Assembly: GCA_024134725.1 (NCBI GenBank)
Contig: CP099863.1
Span: 1,359,501-1,423,500 of the forward strand
Length of the DNA stretch: 64,000 nucleotides
DNA from: Bacillus sp. 1780r2a1
GTDB lineage: Bacteria; Bacillota; Bacilli; Bacillales; Bacillaceae_H
Direction of reading: 5' to 3'
The notes below the pieces were generated by a model. The model saw nothing but the letters and a program-made list of their open reading frames with translations. It had not been told where the DNA came from and searched no databases. This document shows, piece after piece, positions 45,860 through 54,596 of the stretch (position 1 is the first letter of the stretch; every line of letters begins with the position of its first letter). Both the position numbers and the translations under genes were made by a program.

Positions 45860-46480
45860 ATGGAAGCAGAACAAAAGTTAACGCCTGAAACTTTTCCAGA
45901 TTCGCCTGAGAAATCAACCCTTGAAGGGAAAAATAAGTTCATAGGATTTTGGCTTTTTCTTGGGGGAGAAACAGTACTTTTTGCTTCGCTTTTTGCAACT
46001 TACTTAGCGTTAAGAAATTCAACGCATACAGGTCCAAAAGCAGAAGAGTTATTTGATATTACGCTTGTATTTATTGCCACAATGATTTTATTAACAAGTT
46101 CATTAACAAGCGTATATGCAATGTATCATATGAAAAACTTTAATTATAAGAAAATGCAGCTCTGGATGTGGATTACTTGGCTGTTGGGGTTAGCATTCTT
46201 ACTATTAGAGATTTATGAGTTTAAGCATTATGTTCATGAAGGCCATACGTTTACGAGTAGTGCATTTGGATCTGCATTTTATGCTTTAGTAGGAACACAT
46301 GGAGCTCACGTAACGTTTGGATTATTGTGGATTGGTTCATTACTTATCCGTAATTCAAAACGAGGCTTGAATTTATACAACGCGCCAAAGTTTTATGTAG
46401 CAAGCTTATACTGGCATTTCATTGATGTTGTATGGGTGTTTATTTTTACAGTTGTATACTTAATGGGAATGGTGGGATGA
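45860..46480 (+). CDS. ctaE: Cytochrome caa3 oxidase subunit III
   Basis: A 206-residue subunit with five membrane segments; the conserved GTHGAHVTFG and YWHFIDVVWVFIF motifs are present. It starts 2 bp after the ctaD stop, with GAGGAGG inside the end of ctaD. Confidence 0.96.
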   Translation: MEAEQKLTPETFPDSPEKSTLEGKNKFIGFWLFLGGETVLFASLFATYLALRNSTHTGPKAEELFDITLVFIATMILLTSSLTSVYAMYHMKNFNYKKMQLWMWITWLLGLAFLLLEIYEFKHYVHEGHTFTSSAFGSAFYALVGTHGAHVTFGLLWIGSLLIRNSKRGLNLYNAPKFYVASLYWHFIDVVWVFIFTVVYLMGMVG

Positions 46481-46484
46481 AGAG

Positions 46485-46820
46485 ATGGCAACAAATCATT
46501 CTGACACAGGTAACCCAAAGGTAGACTTACAGTATCGTAAGAAGAAAAACGCTGAAGATATGCGAATGCAGTTAATCTCGTTTGCGTTAATGATTTTCCT
46601 TACGCTCGTAGCTTTTTTTGCAGTATGGAGCGATAGCTTTACCGGGTGGTTTACCGTACCAGTTATTATTTTGTTAGCAGTTGTGCAAGTTATCTTTCAG
46701 CTTTATTACTTTATGCATATGAATCATAAAGGACATGAAGTGCCAACGATGTTTCTATATTCAGGAGTGCTTGTAGCACTTATAACAGTTTGGGCATTTG
46801 TTACAATTATTTGGTGGTAA
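46485..46820 (+). CDS. ctaF: Cytochrome caa3 oxidase subunit IV
   Basis: A 111-residue small subunit with three membrane segments (MQLISFALMIFLTLVAFF, then VPVIILLAVVQVIFQLYYFMHM, then LVALITVWAFVTIIWW), the COX4_pro pattern. It starts 4 bp after ctaE. A hairpin follows it. Confidence 0.95.
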   Translation: MATNHSDTGNPKVDLQYRKKKNAEDMRMQLISFALMIFLTLVAFFAVWSDSFTGWFTVPVIILLAVVQVIFQLYYFMHMNHKGHEVPTMFLYSGVLVALITVWAFVTIIWW

Positions 46821-46827
46821 GTTAAAG

Positions 46828-46854
46828 AAGAGCTAGCGCTTGCTAGCTCTTTTC
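46828..46854 (+). terminator. Hairpin between ctaF and ctaG
   Basis: A perfect 10-bp stem AAGAGCTAGC/GCTAGCTCTT with a GCTT loop and a short TTTT tail. It is probably a leaky terminator lowering ctaG expression. Confidence 0.8.
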
Positions 46855-46895
46855 AAGCATGTACGATTGGCAACTAAGTAAAGGAGGGACGGATT

Positions 46896-47822
46896 GTGAT
46901 TAATAATTTAAGAATGTTTGGATTCGAAGCGCTATGGAGTCCGTATTTCTTCTTGGTTATTTGTGCGGTTACAGTTGTTTATTTGCTGTTCACAGGTCCG
47001 TATCGATATAAGGTTGAAGGAAGTAAAGAAGTTGATCGCAAAACAAAAGCGTTTTTTATATCTGGAATGGCGCTGCTATACATATGTAAAGGCGGTCCGT
47101 TAGACTTACTAGGGCACTTGATGTTTAGTGCACATATGGCTCAAATGGCATTGGTTTATTTAGCTATTCCACCTTTACTTATCCTTGGAACACCCCCATG
47201 GATGGCGCGATTAATAGTTCACCAAAAAGGTCTTAAGCCAGTGTTTCGCTTTTTGACAAAGCCACTCATTGCTTTGCTGGTCTTTAACGGATTATTTTCC
47301 CTTTATCATATCCCGCTTATTTTTGACACTGTGAAGACGGATATGACACTTCACGCAATTATTAGCATATTGCTATTTATAGCTTCTTTTTGCATGTGGT
47401 GGCCACTTTTAAACAAGCTAGAGGAGTATCAGACATTAAATGGCGTGAAAAAAATTGGTTACATTTTTGCTGATGGAATGTTATTAACTCCTGCTTGTGC
47501 GTTAATTATATTTGCTGATACGTCGCTGTATGCAACATATACGGACTCACAGGCATGGGTGAATGCTTTAGCACTTTGTGTATCACCAGACGTTATTCAA
47601 GCAATGGGTGCATTAGCTCCAGAAATGTTTAACGTATTGCCTCCGGTAGAAGATCAGCAGCTTGGTGGTGTCATCATGAAAATTATTCAAGAAATTGTAT
47701 ATGGTATCATTCTTGGTTATACCTTTTTTAGGTGGGCAAAGAAAGAGCGTGAAAAAGATAAGAAGCAGGAAATGGAACTCGAAGCAGGTTATGATACTTC
47801 ATCTCCGATTTCTTCTCAATAA
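46896..47822 (+). CDS. ctaG: Cytochrome oxidase assembly factor CtaG (caa3 type)
   Basis: Membrane protein with about seven helices required for assembly, probably copper delivery, of caa3 oxidase. Conserved features include KGGPLDLLGHLMFSAHMAQM near residue 65 with His and Met residues, and YHIPLIFD. GTG start with AAGGAGGG upstream. 308 residues; the last ~30 are charged and cytoplasmic. Confidence 0.94.
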   Translation: MINNLRMFGFEALWSPYFFLVICAVTVVYLLFTGPYRYKVEGSKEVDRKTKAFFISGMALLYICKGGPLDLLGHLMFSAHMAQMALVYLAIPPLLILGTPPWMARLIVHQKGLKPVFRFLTKPLIALLVFNGLFSLYHIPLIFDTVKTDMTLHAIISILLFIASFCMWWPLLNKLEEYQTLNGVKKIGYIFADGMLLTPACALIIFADTSLYATYTDSQAWVNALALCVSPDVIQAMGALAPEMFNVLPPVEDQQLGGVIMKIIQEIVYGIILGYTFFRWAKKEREKDKKQEMELEAGYDTSSPISSQ

Positions 47823-47857
47823 AAAGAGTGCTTACAGTGTTGTAAGCACTCTTTTTA
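47821..47857. terminator. Bidirectional terminator between ctaG and ylbA
   Basis: A 16-bp stem AAAAAGAGTGCTTACA/TGTAAGCACTCTTTTT with a GTGT loop. Confidence 0.93.
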
Positions 47858-48220
47858 TTAGGAAGCTTGAACGCTTTGAAGTTCAGAATGAATCTGGCTT
47901 AAAATTCGCTTACATTGATCAACTAGCGTAGAAGGAAAGTTTTCCCCTTCTCCATACTCTACGCCGTGCGGATAATAGTGTTTACCAAGCAATGGCGTCA
48001 TAAATTGAATTAACGCATGTCTGCCGCCAATATCTCCTTCAGCAGCATAACCTTGTACGCGCAAATAAAAGGTATGGTGCTGAATTTCAAACTTTCGATC
48101 ATACGTTACCCGCTCGTAGTCCCACTGTCCAGCTCGCACTAGTCCAAATCTGCTCATAATTTCATCAGCATGCTCTAAATCAACTTTTACATCAGTAAAA
48201 TCCACATCTTCTAATTTCAT
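47858..48220 (-). CDS. ylbA: YugN-like family protein YlbA
   Basis: A 120-residue cytosolic protein of the YugN-like family (RFGLVRAGQWDYERVTYDRKFE, then TFYLRVQGYAAEGDI). GGGGGAAATG precedes the ATG. Located between ctaG and ylbB as in B. subtilis. Function unknown. Confidence 0.85.
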   Translation of the reverse strand: MKLEDVDFTDVKVDLEHADEIMSRFGLVRAGQWDYERVTYDRKFEIQHHTFYLRVQGYAAEGDIGGRHALIQFMTPLLGKHYYPHGVEYGEGENFPSTLVDQCKRILSQIHSELQSVQAS

Positions 48221-48392
48221 TCCATTTCCCCCTTTAAACCAAATGTTTCTCCCATTTTCATCATAGTATGATTGGATAAAACTTGCAATGCTTATCCGAA
48301 TTTTCAGTTAAAAAGACCAAGAAATCTTAAATGAAGTGAAAGTTTTCGGGGAAAACGGTCAAACTAACGTTGAATGTAAAGGAGGAGAGTCA

Positions 48393-48812
48393 ATGAAATA
48401 TGTTCGTGACGTAATGACAACAGACGTTGAAACATGTACGACGTTAGATAATGTATATGAAGTTGCTTTAAAGATGAAAGAGTTAAACGTTGGTAGTATT
48501 CCAATTGTTGATCAAGATCGATTAATTGGGTTAATAACTGATCGAGACTTGGTTATTCGAGGCATCGCTGAAAAGAAACCAAATTCCAGTAAAGTAACTG
48601 ACGTCATGAGTGATAAGCTAGTAACCGTATCCAGCGAATCAACGGTAGAAGAAGCTGTGAAAATTATGGCTAATCACCAAATTAGAAGACTTCCAGTTGT
48701 AGAAGGAAACAAGCTGATTGGAGTTGTCGCTTTAGGAGATTTATCGACGTATCGCTTTACAGATGAACAAGCAGGTCAAGCTCTTTCTCGTATTTCCAAT
48801 CAACTTCATTAA
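48393..48812 (+). CDS. ylbB: CBS-domain protein YlbB
   Basis: A 139-residue cytosolic protein made of two CBS domains (VRDVMTTDVETCTTLD, IVDQDRLIGLITDRDLV; VTDVMSDKLVTVSSES, VEGNKLIGVVALGDL), an adenosine-nucleotide-sensing pair. ATG 48393 is chosen because AAAGGAGGAG lies just upstream; 19 open codons precede it without support. Partner unknown. Confidence 0.9.
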   Translation: MKYVRDVMTTDVETCTTLDNVYEVALKMKELNVGSIPIVDQDRLIGLITDRDLVIRGIAEKKPNSSKVTDVMSDKLVTVSSESTVEEAVKIMANHQIRRLPVVEGNKLIGVVALGDLSTYRFTDEQAGQALSRISNQLH

Positions 48813-48818
48813 TTAAAG

Positions 48819-48857
48819 AAAAGCTGTCGGCATCAATGGATGTTGATAGCTTTTTTA
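48819..48857 (+). terminator. ylbB terminator
   Basis: A 13-bp stem AAAGCTGTCGGCA/TGTTGATAGCTTT using three wobble pairs, followed by T. Confidence 0.8.
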
Positions 48858-48929
48858 TTAGCTATTTTTACGTCAATACATGTATAATAGCTTTACAAAC
48901 CCTTGAAAAGGTAAGGAGAGGAACTGACG

Positions 48930-49979
48930 CTGAAAAAAATTATATTTGTTCTCGTGTTAATCGTTGCATTTGTATACGCTGATGAATATATCCCTTTATT
49001 GGAGCAGTATGTGAATGAATCAGTACAAGAAGAAGTTTCAAATAATGAGACTAAAAATAATCGTGCAGTTGAAACAGCTGCACCGGAAATAGAAGGGGAA
49101 AATGTCATTGATTTAATTGGCTTACACCCTGAACAGGTTATGGGCATGTATGGTGAACCAATGCGTGTTGATCCTTCGGCCTATGGCTATGATTGGTGGA
49201 TATATAAAAGCGACACTAACTCCTATATGCAAGTAGGAGTTGATGGCGATCGAGTAGTAAGCGTATATTCTATTGGTCAAAGTGTAAATACCGCACCATT
49301 TATAATTGGTCAATCTCGATCTGAAGTAGACAAAGCTGTTGAAATCGAGCGAGAAGTTGAGTTAAGAGAAGGGCTGAATTCCTATCAATTTCAACTGAAT
49401 GATGAAGATTTAAAGATGCGCCCATTAGTAAAGTACGATGATGTATATATTCAGCTTTATTTTGATCAATTTTTAAATACGTTATCAAGTATCCGCGTGA
49501 TGGATAGTGAAACTTTAGTGAAGCAAAAGCCGTATGAAGTAATGTATAGAGGGAGCCTGCCTGAAGCACCATCAATTTCTCCAGAAGAGTGGAAAGAGAT
49601 TGAAGAGGGAGCTTCCCAGCAAATTATCGACTTAACGAATGTGATTAGAAAGCGCCATGGAAAAGATTCGTTATCATGGGATGAAGACACGGCGAAAGTA
49701 GCTTATTTACACAGTAAAGAAATGAGTGATTTAAAATATTTCGCTCATGAGTCTCCAGTTCAAGGTGATTTAGGAAATCGTCTGCAAAAAGGAGACGTCT
49801 TGTATCGGATGGCTGGTGAAAACATTGCATCTAACTATACGGATGGTCCAGCTGCGGTTGAAGGTTGGTTAAATAGTGAAGGTCACCGTAAAGCGCTTTT
49901 AAATAATGATTTTACTCATCTTGGTGTTGGCGTGTATGAAAAGTTTTATACGCAAAACTTTATTACACCTTTGAAGTAG
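48930..49979 (+). CDS. ylbC: CAP-domain secreted protein YlbC
   Basis: Exported protein with an N-terminal hydrophobic signal (KKIIFVLVLIVAFVYA), a central CAP-associated domain (LIGLHPEQVMGMYGEP) and a C-terminal CAP/SCP domain from about residue 235 (LTNVIRKRHG, YLHSKEM, FAHESP, GENIA, GWLNSEGHRKALLN). The best-placed start is CTG 48930, 8 bp after AAGGAGAGG. The only later in-frame candidate (GTG 48954) has no Shine-Dalgarno and cuts the signal. About 349 residues. Role unknown. Confidence 0.85.
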   Translation: MKKIIFVLVLIVAFVYADEYIPLLEQYVNESVQEEVSNNETKNNRAVETAAPEIEGENVIDLIGLHPEQVMGMYGEPMRVDPSAYGYDWWIYKSDTNSYMQVGVDGDRVVSVYSIGQSVNTAPFIIGQSRSEVDKAVEIEREVELREGLNSYQFQLNDEDLKMRPLVKYDDVYIQLYFDQFLNTLSSIRVMDSETLVKQKPYEVMYRGSLPEAPSISPEEWKEIEEGASQQIIDLTNVIRKRHGKDSLSWDEDTAKVAYLHSKEMSDLKYFAHESPVQGDLGNRLQKGDVLYRMAGENIASNYTDGPAAVEGWLNSEGHRKALLNNDFTHLGVGVYEKFYTQNFITPLK

Positions 49980-50047
49980 GGATTTAATAGGTCTACTCTT
50001 GTCCTATTCCTCATAAGTTTCTAATAGAAGCTAGAGGAGGGACAAGA

Positions 50048-50815
50048 ATGAACAAGAAAATATCTGTCATCGCCATGCTTATTTTTTTACTATTAACAAC
50101 ATCAGTTAATGCGGCTACACAGCAAACTTGGGATAAGTTAAATCAACTTGCTGATGAAACATTAGACCTTGCTCAGCAAGAAAAATATGATGAAGCGCGT
50201 AATTTAGTGAAACAATTTTCACATGAAGTTTCTAGCGTAAATATACATGATTTAGATTTATCCGCTAAAGAATATCAAGTGCTGGTCGTAACGGCTCAAA
50301 ATGTTGAGAGAGCACTAGGGGATGAAAACAGTAACCCTGTAAGTACAACATTACAGTTTCGGTTACTAGTAGATGCTTTATCAAGTGAGTATCAACCCCT
50401 CTGGACAGAAATGGAAAAAGAAGTTATTACCACGTTTCAAGATATGAAAATGAGTATATCAAAAGGTGAAGATGGGCAGTATCAAGAAGAGCTTCAAAGT
50501 TTACTGCAAGCCTATGAACTGATTTCTCCAAGTGTTCAAGTAGATGTCGATGATAAGGATATTGAACGTGTTGAACAGCATATCGAAGATTTAAAGCAAG
50601 ATAATGCAATGGTGATGTCTTCACAAGAATTAGTAGCAGCAGAAGAAGATTTTCAGTCTTTGTTTGAACACTTAAAAGAAGATAAGGTAGATCCGTCACT
50701 TATATGGGTGATGGTCACGACAGGAAGTATTATTGTATTTACTTTATCGTATGTTGGTTTTCGTAAGTATCGAGCAGAGCGTGTTCAAAAGGCTGAGCCA
50801 GAGCGAAATGATTGA
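50048..50815 (+). CDS. ypjB: Sporulation protein YpjB
   Basis: 255 residues: signal peptide (ISVIAMLIFLLLTTSVNA), an extracytoplasmic helical domain, a C-terminal membrane helix (LIWVMVTTGSIIVFTLSYVG) and a short basic tail, the layout of the Spore_YpjB family. AGAGGAGGG precedes the ATG. In B. subtilis it follows qcrABC-ypjA; here it follows ylbC. Confidence 0.88.
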   Translation: MNKKISVIAMLIFLLLTTSVNAATQQTWDKLNQLADETLDLAQQEKYDEARNLVKQFSHEVSSVNIHDLDLSAKEYQVLVVTAQNVERALGDENSNPVSTTLQFRLLVDALSSEYQPLWTEMEKEVITTFQDMKMSISKGEDGQYQEELQSLLQAYELISPSVQVDVDDKDIERVEQHIEDLKQDNAMVMSSQELVAAEEDFQSLFEHLKEDKVDPSLIWVMVTTGSIIVFTLSYVGFRKYRAERVQKAEPERND

Positions 50816-50877
50816 CGGACATATTCGAATTGTCTAAAATGAAAATGTACCAACCATACAAGTAAAGGAGTGTGCAG

Positions 50878-51555
50878 ATGGGGTTTTTGGTTTATTTTCT
50901 CATCATTATTTTAGTGCCGATTTGGGCACAGTTTAAAGTGAAAAGTGCTTATAAAAAATATTCAAAAGTAAGCAGTTCTTCTGGAATGACAGGTGCTGAA
51001 GTGGCACGACGTATCTTGGACGAAAACGGCTTGTACAACGTTCAAGTTGAGCCAGTTCGCGGCGTGTTGTCTGACCACTATGATCCACGTTCAAAAGTAG
51101 TACGATTATCTGAAGATAACTACTTCGGAACATCCGTGGCAGGCGCAGCGGTAGCAGCCCACGAAGTAGGGCACGCAATTCAAGACGATGAAAACTATTC
51201 GTTTTTACGCATGCGTCATGCCCTAGTACCGGTAGCGAACATCGGGTCAAATTTTTCATGGATTTTAATTATGATTGGAATTTTTGCTCAGATGAGCGGC
51301 CTACTACTGCTAGGTATTGTATTTATGGCAGCAGCTGTTTTATTCCAGGTTGTAACGCTTCCAGTTGAGTTTAACGCATCAAATCGTGCGATGAACCTAC
51401 TCGTATCAAGCGGTGTGATTCGCAATGACGAAGAGCGTGAGACGCGAAAAGTACTAAACGCAGCGGCTTTAACATACGTTGCAGCAGCAGCGGTTGCAGT
51501 ACTAGAGCTTGTGCGTTTAATCTTAATTTACACAGGAATGAACAACGAAGATTAA
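50878..51555 (+). CDS. Membrane zinc metallopeptidase, YugP family
   Basis: Predicted integral-membrane neutral zinc peptidase with motif HEVGHAIQ near residue 98 and an N-terminal membrane helix; two or three more helices lie in the C-terminal half. ATG 50878 follows AAAGGAG by 7 bp and gives 225 residues, the B. subtilis YugP length; a GTG two codons earlier touches the Shine-Dalgarno. It stands between ypjB and the ypjC homologue, a place I do not recall for yugP in B. subtilis. Substrate unknown. Confidence 0.88.
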   Translation: MGFLVYFLIIILVPIWAQFKVKSAYKKYSKVSSSSGMTGAEVARRILDENGLYNVQVEPVRGVLSDHYDPRSKVVRLSEDNYFGTSVAGAAVAAHEVGHAIQDDENYSFLRMRHALVPVANIGSNFSWILIMIGIFAQMSGLLLLGIVFMAAAVLFQVVTLPVEFNASNRAMNLLVSSGVIRNDEERETRKVLNAAALTYVAAAAVAVLELVRLILIYTGMNNED

Positions 51556-51593
51556 TTGAAATAAGTCTGAACAAAAGTATTTCAGTCAATGAG

Positions 51594-51643
51594 ATATCCG
51601 AATTATCGGGAGTTAATTACTTTCGATAGCTCGGATATTTTTT
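51594..51643 (+). terminator. Terminator of the YugP-type gene
   Basis: ATATCCGA/TCGGATAT outer stem and ATCGGGAGT/ACTTTCGAT inner stem (two wobble pairs) form one long hairpin followed by TTTTT. Confidence 0.88.
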
Positions 51644-51681
51644 ATTGATTTTGCAAGATAATTAAAAAAGAGAGGAATGAA

Positions 51682-51752
51682 GGCAGGATACTCGACTCCT
51701 GCGTGAGAAGGAGGAAAGACTGAGACACCCCTGCACTGGGGTGTCTGCAGCA
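51682..51752. repeat. Degenerate Bacillaceae intergenic repeat element
   Basis: Two adjacent hairpins, GCAGGA/TCCTGC (51683-51702) and AGACACCCC/GGGGTGTCT (51723-51746), are joined by a G/A-rich stretch. The wording (GACTCCTGCGTGAGAAG, GACTGAGACACCCC) resembles a short repeat I recall from many Bacillaceae genomes. No ORF is present in this 300-bp gap. Confidence 0.45.
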
Positions 51753-51857
51753 CAATGAAACAAGCCTGTTCTTATAATTAAACTATTGTAGAAACGTTAT
51801 AATTCCTCTCCTGAGAAAGGAGCATTTAGTTATGTAAAGTCTCTTTGTATGGATAAC

Positions 51858-52727
51858 TTAACGTTCTAAAGGTTTTTTATTTTCATCTAATGTGAAGCCT
51901 TCACCTAGTACATCGTGAACGTCACTCACCGCTACAAACGCATATGCATCAACAGAAGTGATGACCTGTTTTAATCGAAAGATTTCATTTTTACTTACGA
52001 CACAGTACAATACGTTAGTTTCTTGTTTAGAGTAAGATCCTTGGCCTTTTAAAATCGTCACTCCACGCTCCATTTCTTGCATGATTTTTGCTGAAATCTC
52101 TTCGTTATGAGTAGAGATAATGGTTGCTCCTTTTGCAGCGTAAGCGCCGTCTTGAATAAAATCAATAACTTTAGCAGCGACAAATACGGCTACGAGTGTA
52201 TACATTGCCTCTGTATAAGTCAAGTAATAAATAAGGGAAGTAATAATAACAAGAAAGTCGAATAAAAACATTGTTTTGCCCATGTTCCATCCAATATATT
52301 TCTGAACGAGACGAGCGATAATATCAACTCCACCCGTTGTGCCTCCGTATCTAAAAATAATTCCAAGGCCAACTCCAATAAATACACCCGCAAATAAAGC
52401 AGCAAGCGTCATGTCATCTTTTAAAGGCATATCGACTGGAAACCGTTGAAAAACCCATAAGAACACAGAAAGACTAATAACTCCGAGTATAGTGTAGTAA
52501 AATGAAGTTCGTCCTAACAGCTTCCATCCAACAAAGAATAGTGGAATGTTAAGCACTAAGTTTGAATAGGAAGGGTCGATGTTAAATAAAAAGTATAAAA
52601 GCAGTGTAATACCAGTAAATCCTCCCTCTGCCAGGTTGTTTTGCATGTTGAAATTCACAAGTCCAAACCCAAAAATAGCTGAACCTAACAAAATAAAAAA
52701 GATATTCTTAAACCTTAGTCCTTTCAC
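51858..52727 (-). CDS. ypjC: YitT family membrane protein YpjC (DUF161/DUF2179)
   Basis: 289 residues: five or six membrane segments in the first ~190, with FRYGGTTGGVDIIARL, then a cytoplasmic DUF2179 domain (AATIISTHNEEISAKIM-like, GVTILKGQGSYSKQETNVLYCVV). GTG start with AGGAGG upstream. It has the usual neighbours ypjB and ypjD but is transcribed against them. Function unknown. Confidence 0.88.
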   Translation of the reverse strand: MKGLRFKNIFFILLGSAIFGFGLVNFNMQNNLAEGGFTGITLLLYFLFNIDPSYSNLVLNIPLFFVGWKLLGRTSFYYTILGVISLSVFLWVFQRFPVDMPLKDDMTLAALFAGVFIGVGLGIIFRYGGTTGGVDIIARLVQKYIGWNMGKTMFLFDFLVIITSLIYYLTYTEAMYTLVAVFVAAKVIDFIQDGAYAAKGATIISTHNEEISAKIMQEMERGVTILKGQGSYSKQETNVLYCVVSKNEIFRLKQVITSVDAYAFVAVSDVHDVLGEGFTLDENKKPLER

Positions 52728-53030
52728 AATAAAAACCTCCTTTTATAAACATGAGTCTATTCTTTCCTATCATACTAGATGAATAAGAGAAGTGTCATCA
52801 TCCAAATGAACCGTCCAGAGCGCTTTGTTTGTATCATACACGTTTAAAGATTTAATCATGCACGGTTAAAGAGAACAGCTTTATTCATTTATAATGTTTG
52901 TTAATCAAGCTTTTCTATTAAGAAATTTAGGAAAGAGATGTTATAATATGAAGTTGAATGTACAAAAAATGAAAAGTTAAATATCTATTATTTAATGAGA
53001 CAGGCATAGAAGGTAAAGAGGTGAATATAT
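52728..53030. other. Divergent ypjC/ypjD intergenic region
   Basis: No gene is seen. An extended -10 TG-T-TATAAT ends at 52947 and would start the ypjD-dapB operon about 75 nt before ypjD. A second TATAAT occurs at 52890-52895. No riboswitch-like structure is evident. Confidence 0.45.
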
Positions 53031-53372
53031 ATGACGGACAAATCAATGAAGGAAATGCAGGCTGAAGTTGATCAATATATTGGACAGTTTAAAGAAGGCT
53101 ACTTTAGCCCTTTGGCGATGCTGGCTCGTATGACTGAAGAAGTTGGAGAGTTATCGCGTGAAATTAATCATTATTACGGAGAAAAACCTAAAAAGACAAC
53201 GGAAGCAGAGCGGACAGTTGAAGAGGAAATGGGCGATATTTTATTTGTATTAATTTGCTTTGCCAATTCGCTAAATATCGATTTAGAAGAAGCACATAAT
53301 CGCGTTATGGAGAAATTTAATACGCGTGATAAAGATCGTTGGACAAAAATTGATGAACAAGGAGAGAATTAA
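53031..53372 (+). CDS. ypjD: MazG-like nucleotide pyrophosphohydrolase YpjD
   Basis: A 113-residue all-alpha NTP pyrophosphatase. The MazG metal motif is [10 protein letters not shown] with [16 protein letters not shown] (ExxE and ExxD). It belongs to the short dimer-forming MazG-like type. AGAGGTGA precedes the ATG. First gene of a run reaching birA, with the dapB start overlapping its surroundings. Confidence 0.9.
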   Translation: MTDKSMKEMQAEVDQYIGQFKEGYFSPLAMLARMTEEVGELSREINHYYGEKPKKTTEAERTVEEEMGDILFVLICFANSLNIDLEEAHNRVMEKFNTRDKDRWTKIDEQGEN

Positions 53373-53373
53373 C

Positions 53374-54174
53374 ATGAAAAAAATTCGAATTATACTTGCA
53401 GGTCCTCGTGGGAGAATGGGAAAAGAAGCTGTGACATTAATTCAAGAGACGGAAGCATTTGAATTAGTAGCTGCAGTTGATCGCGTTCATGAAGGGAAGT
53501 TAATTAGTGAAGTAGAAGGAATGCCAAATGTTCAGGCTCCTATCTTTACAGATATTGAAAAATGCTTTCAAGCTGTTGAAGCTGATGTATTAGTTGATTT
53601 AACAACGCCTGAAATTGGAAGAGTACATACGAAAAAAGCGTTAGAATACGGCATCCGTCCAGTAGTCGGAACAACAGGTTTTTCGGAAACTGATTTAGCG
53701 GAATTAAAAGAATTAGCAGAGGAAAAAGGAATCGGCTGTATCATTGCTCCAAACTTTGCAATCGGTGCTATCTTAATGATGAAGTTCTCTCAAATGGCGG
53801 CAAAATATTTTGACGATGTTGAAATTATTGAGCTTCACCATGATCAGAAGCTAGATGCACCTTCTGGAACAGGGTTAAAAACAGCAGAGCTTATCAGCGA
53901 AGTTCGTGAAACGAAACAGCAAGGTCACCCAGAAGAAAAAGAAATTTTAGCGGGGGCAAGAGGAGCTACGTATGATGGGATCCACCTTCATAGCGTACGC
54001 TTACCTGGGTTAATTGCTCACCAGGAAGTACTATTTGGCGGTTTTGGACAAGGACTAAAGATTCGTCATGATTCGTATAATCGTGCATCCTTCATGTCCG
54101 GTGTAAAGCTTGCAGTTGAAGCAGTAATAAATGTTGATACGCTTGTATATGGTCTGGAAAATATCATTGAATAA
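53374..54174 (+). CDS. dapB: 4-hydroxy-tetrahydrodipicolinate reductase
   Basis: Reduces hydroxy-tetrahydrodipicolinate with NAD(P)H in lysine/diaminopimelate synthesis, one step before DapH. Rossmann GPRGRMGKE at residues 8-16, GTTGFSE, catalytic [14 protein letters not shown] (His-His and Lys). ATG 53374 (MKKIRII) follows AGGAGAG and lies 1 bp after the ypjD stop; it gives 266 residues. Confidence 0.96.
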   Translation: MKKIRIILAGPRGRMGKEAVTLIQETEAFELVAAVDRVHEGKLISEVEGMPNVQAPIFTDIEKCFQAVEADVLVDLTTPEIGRVHTKKALEYGIRPVVGTTGFSETDLAELKELAEEKGIGCIIAPNFAIGAILMMKFSQMAAKYFDDVEIIELHHDQKLDAPSGTGLKTAELISEVRETKQQGHPEEKEILAGARGATYDGIHLHSVRLPGLIAHQEVLFGGFGQGLKIRHDSYNRASFMSGVKLAVEAVINVDTLVYGLENIIE

Positions 54175-54186
54175 GGAGAGGCATAT

Positions 54187-54585
54187 ATGAAAATAGCATT
54201 AATTGCACATGATAAAAAGAAAAATGACATGGTTCAATTTACAACTGCTTACCAACATATTTTAAAGGAACATGAGCTTTTCGCAACAGGCACAACGGGA
54301 ATGCGAATTTCTGAAGCGACTGGGTTGGCCATTCATCGTTTTCAATCTGGACCATTAGGTGGAGACCAAGAAATTGGTGCCCTTGTTGCGCAGAACAAAA
54401 TGGATATGATTATTTTTTTTCGTGACCCGCTTACAGCTCAACCTCATGAGCCAGATGTATCAGCACTTATGCGCCTCTGTGATGTATATGCTATTCCACT
54501 TGCGACCAATATGGGAACAGCTGAGGTTCTAATTCATGGTTTAGAACGAGGAGATTTACAATGGCGTTCAATTTTAAAACAATAG
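54187..54585 (+). CDS. mgsA: Methylglyoxal synthase
   Basis: Converts dihydroxyacetone phosphate to methylglyoxal, an overflow route from glycolysis. 132 residues; phosphate-binding ATGTTGMRI, catalytic [11 protein letters not shown] and FFRDPLT are intact. It is followed by the bacillithiol genes bshB1 and bshA. Bacillithiol helps detoxify methylglyoxal, so the pairing makes sense. Confidence 0.96.
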   Translation: MKIALIAHDKKKNDMVQFTTAYQHILKEHELFATGTTGMRISEATGLAIHRFQSGPLGGDQEIGALVAQNKMDMIIFFRDPLTAQPHEPDVSALMRLCDVYAIPLATNMGTAEVLIHGLERGDLQWRSILKQ

Positions 54586-54596
54586 GGTGAAATAAA

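Noticed and set aside
52728-53030. Lysine (L-box) riboswitch ahead of the dapB operon
   Set aside because: No terminator or conserved L-box structure is visible; the gap is A/T-rich with simple promoters.
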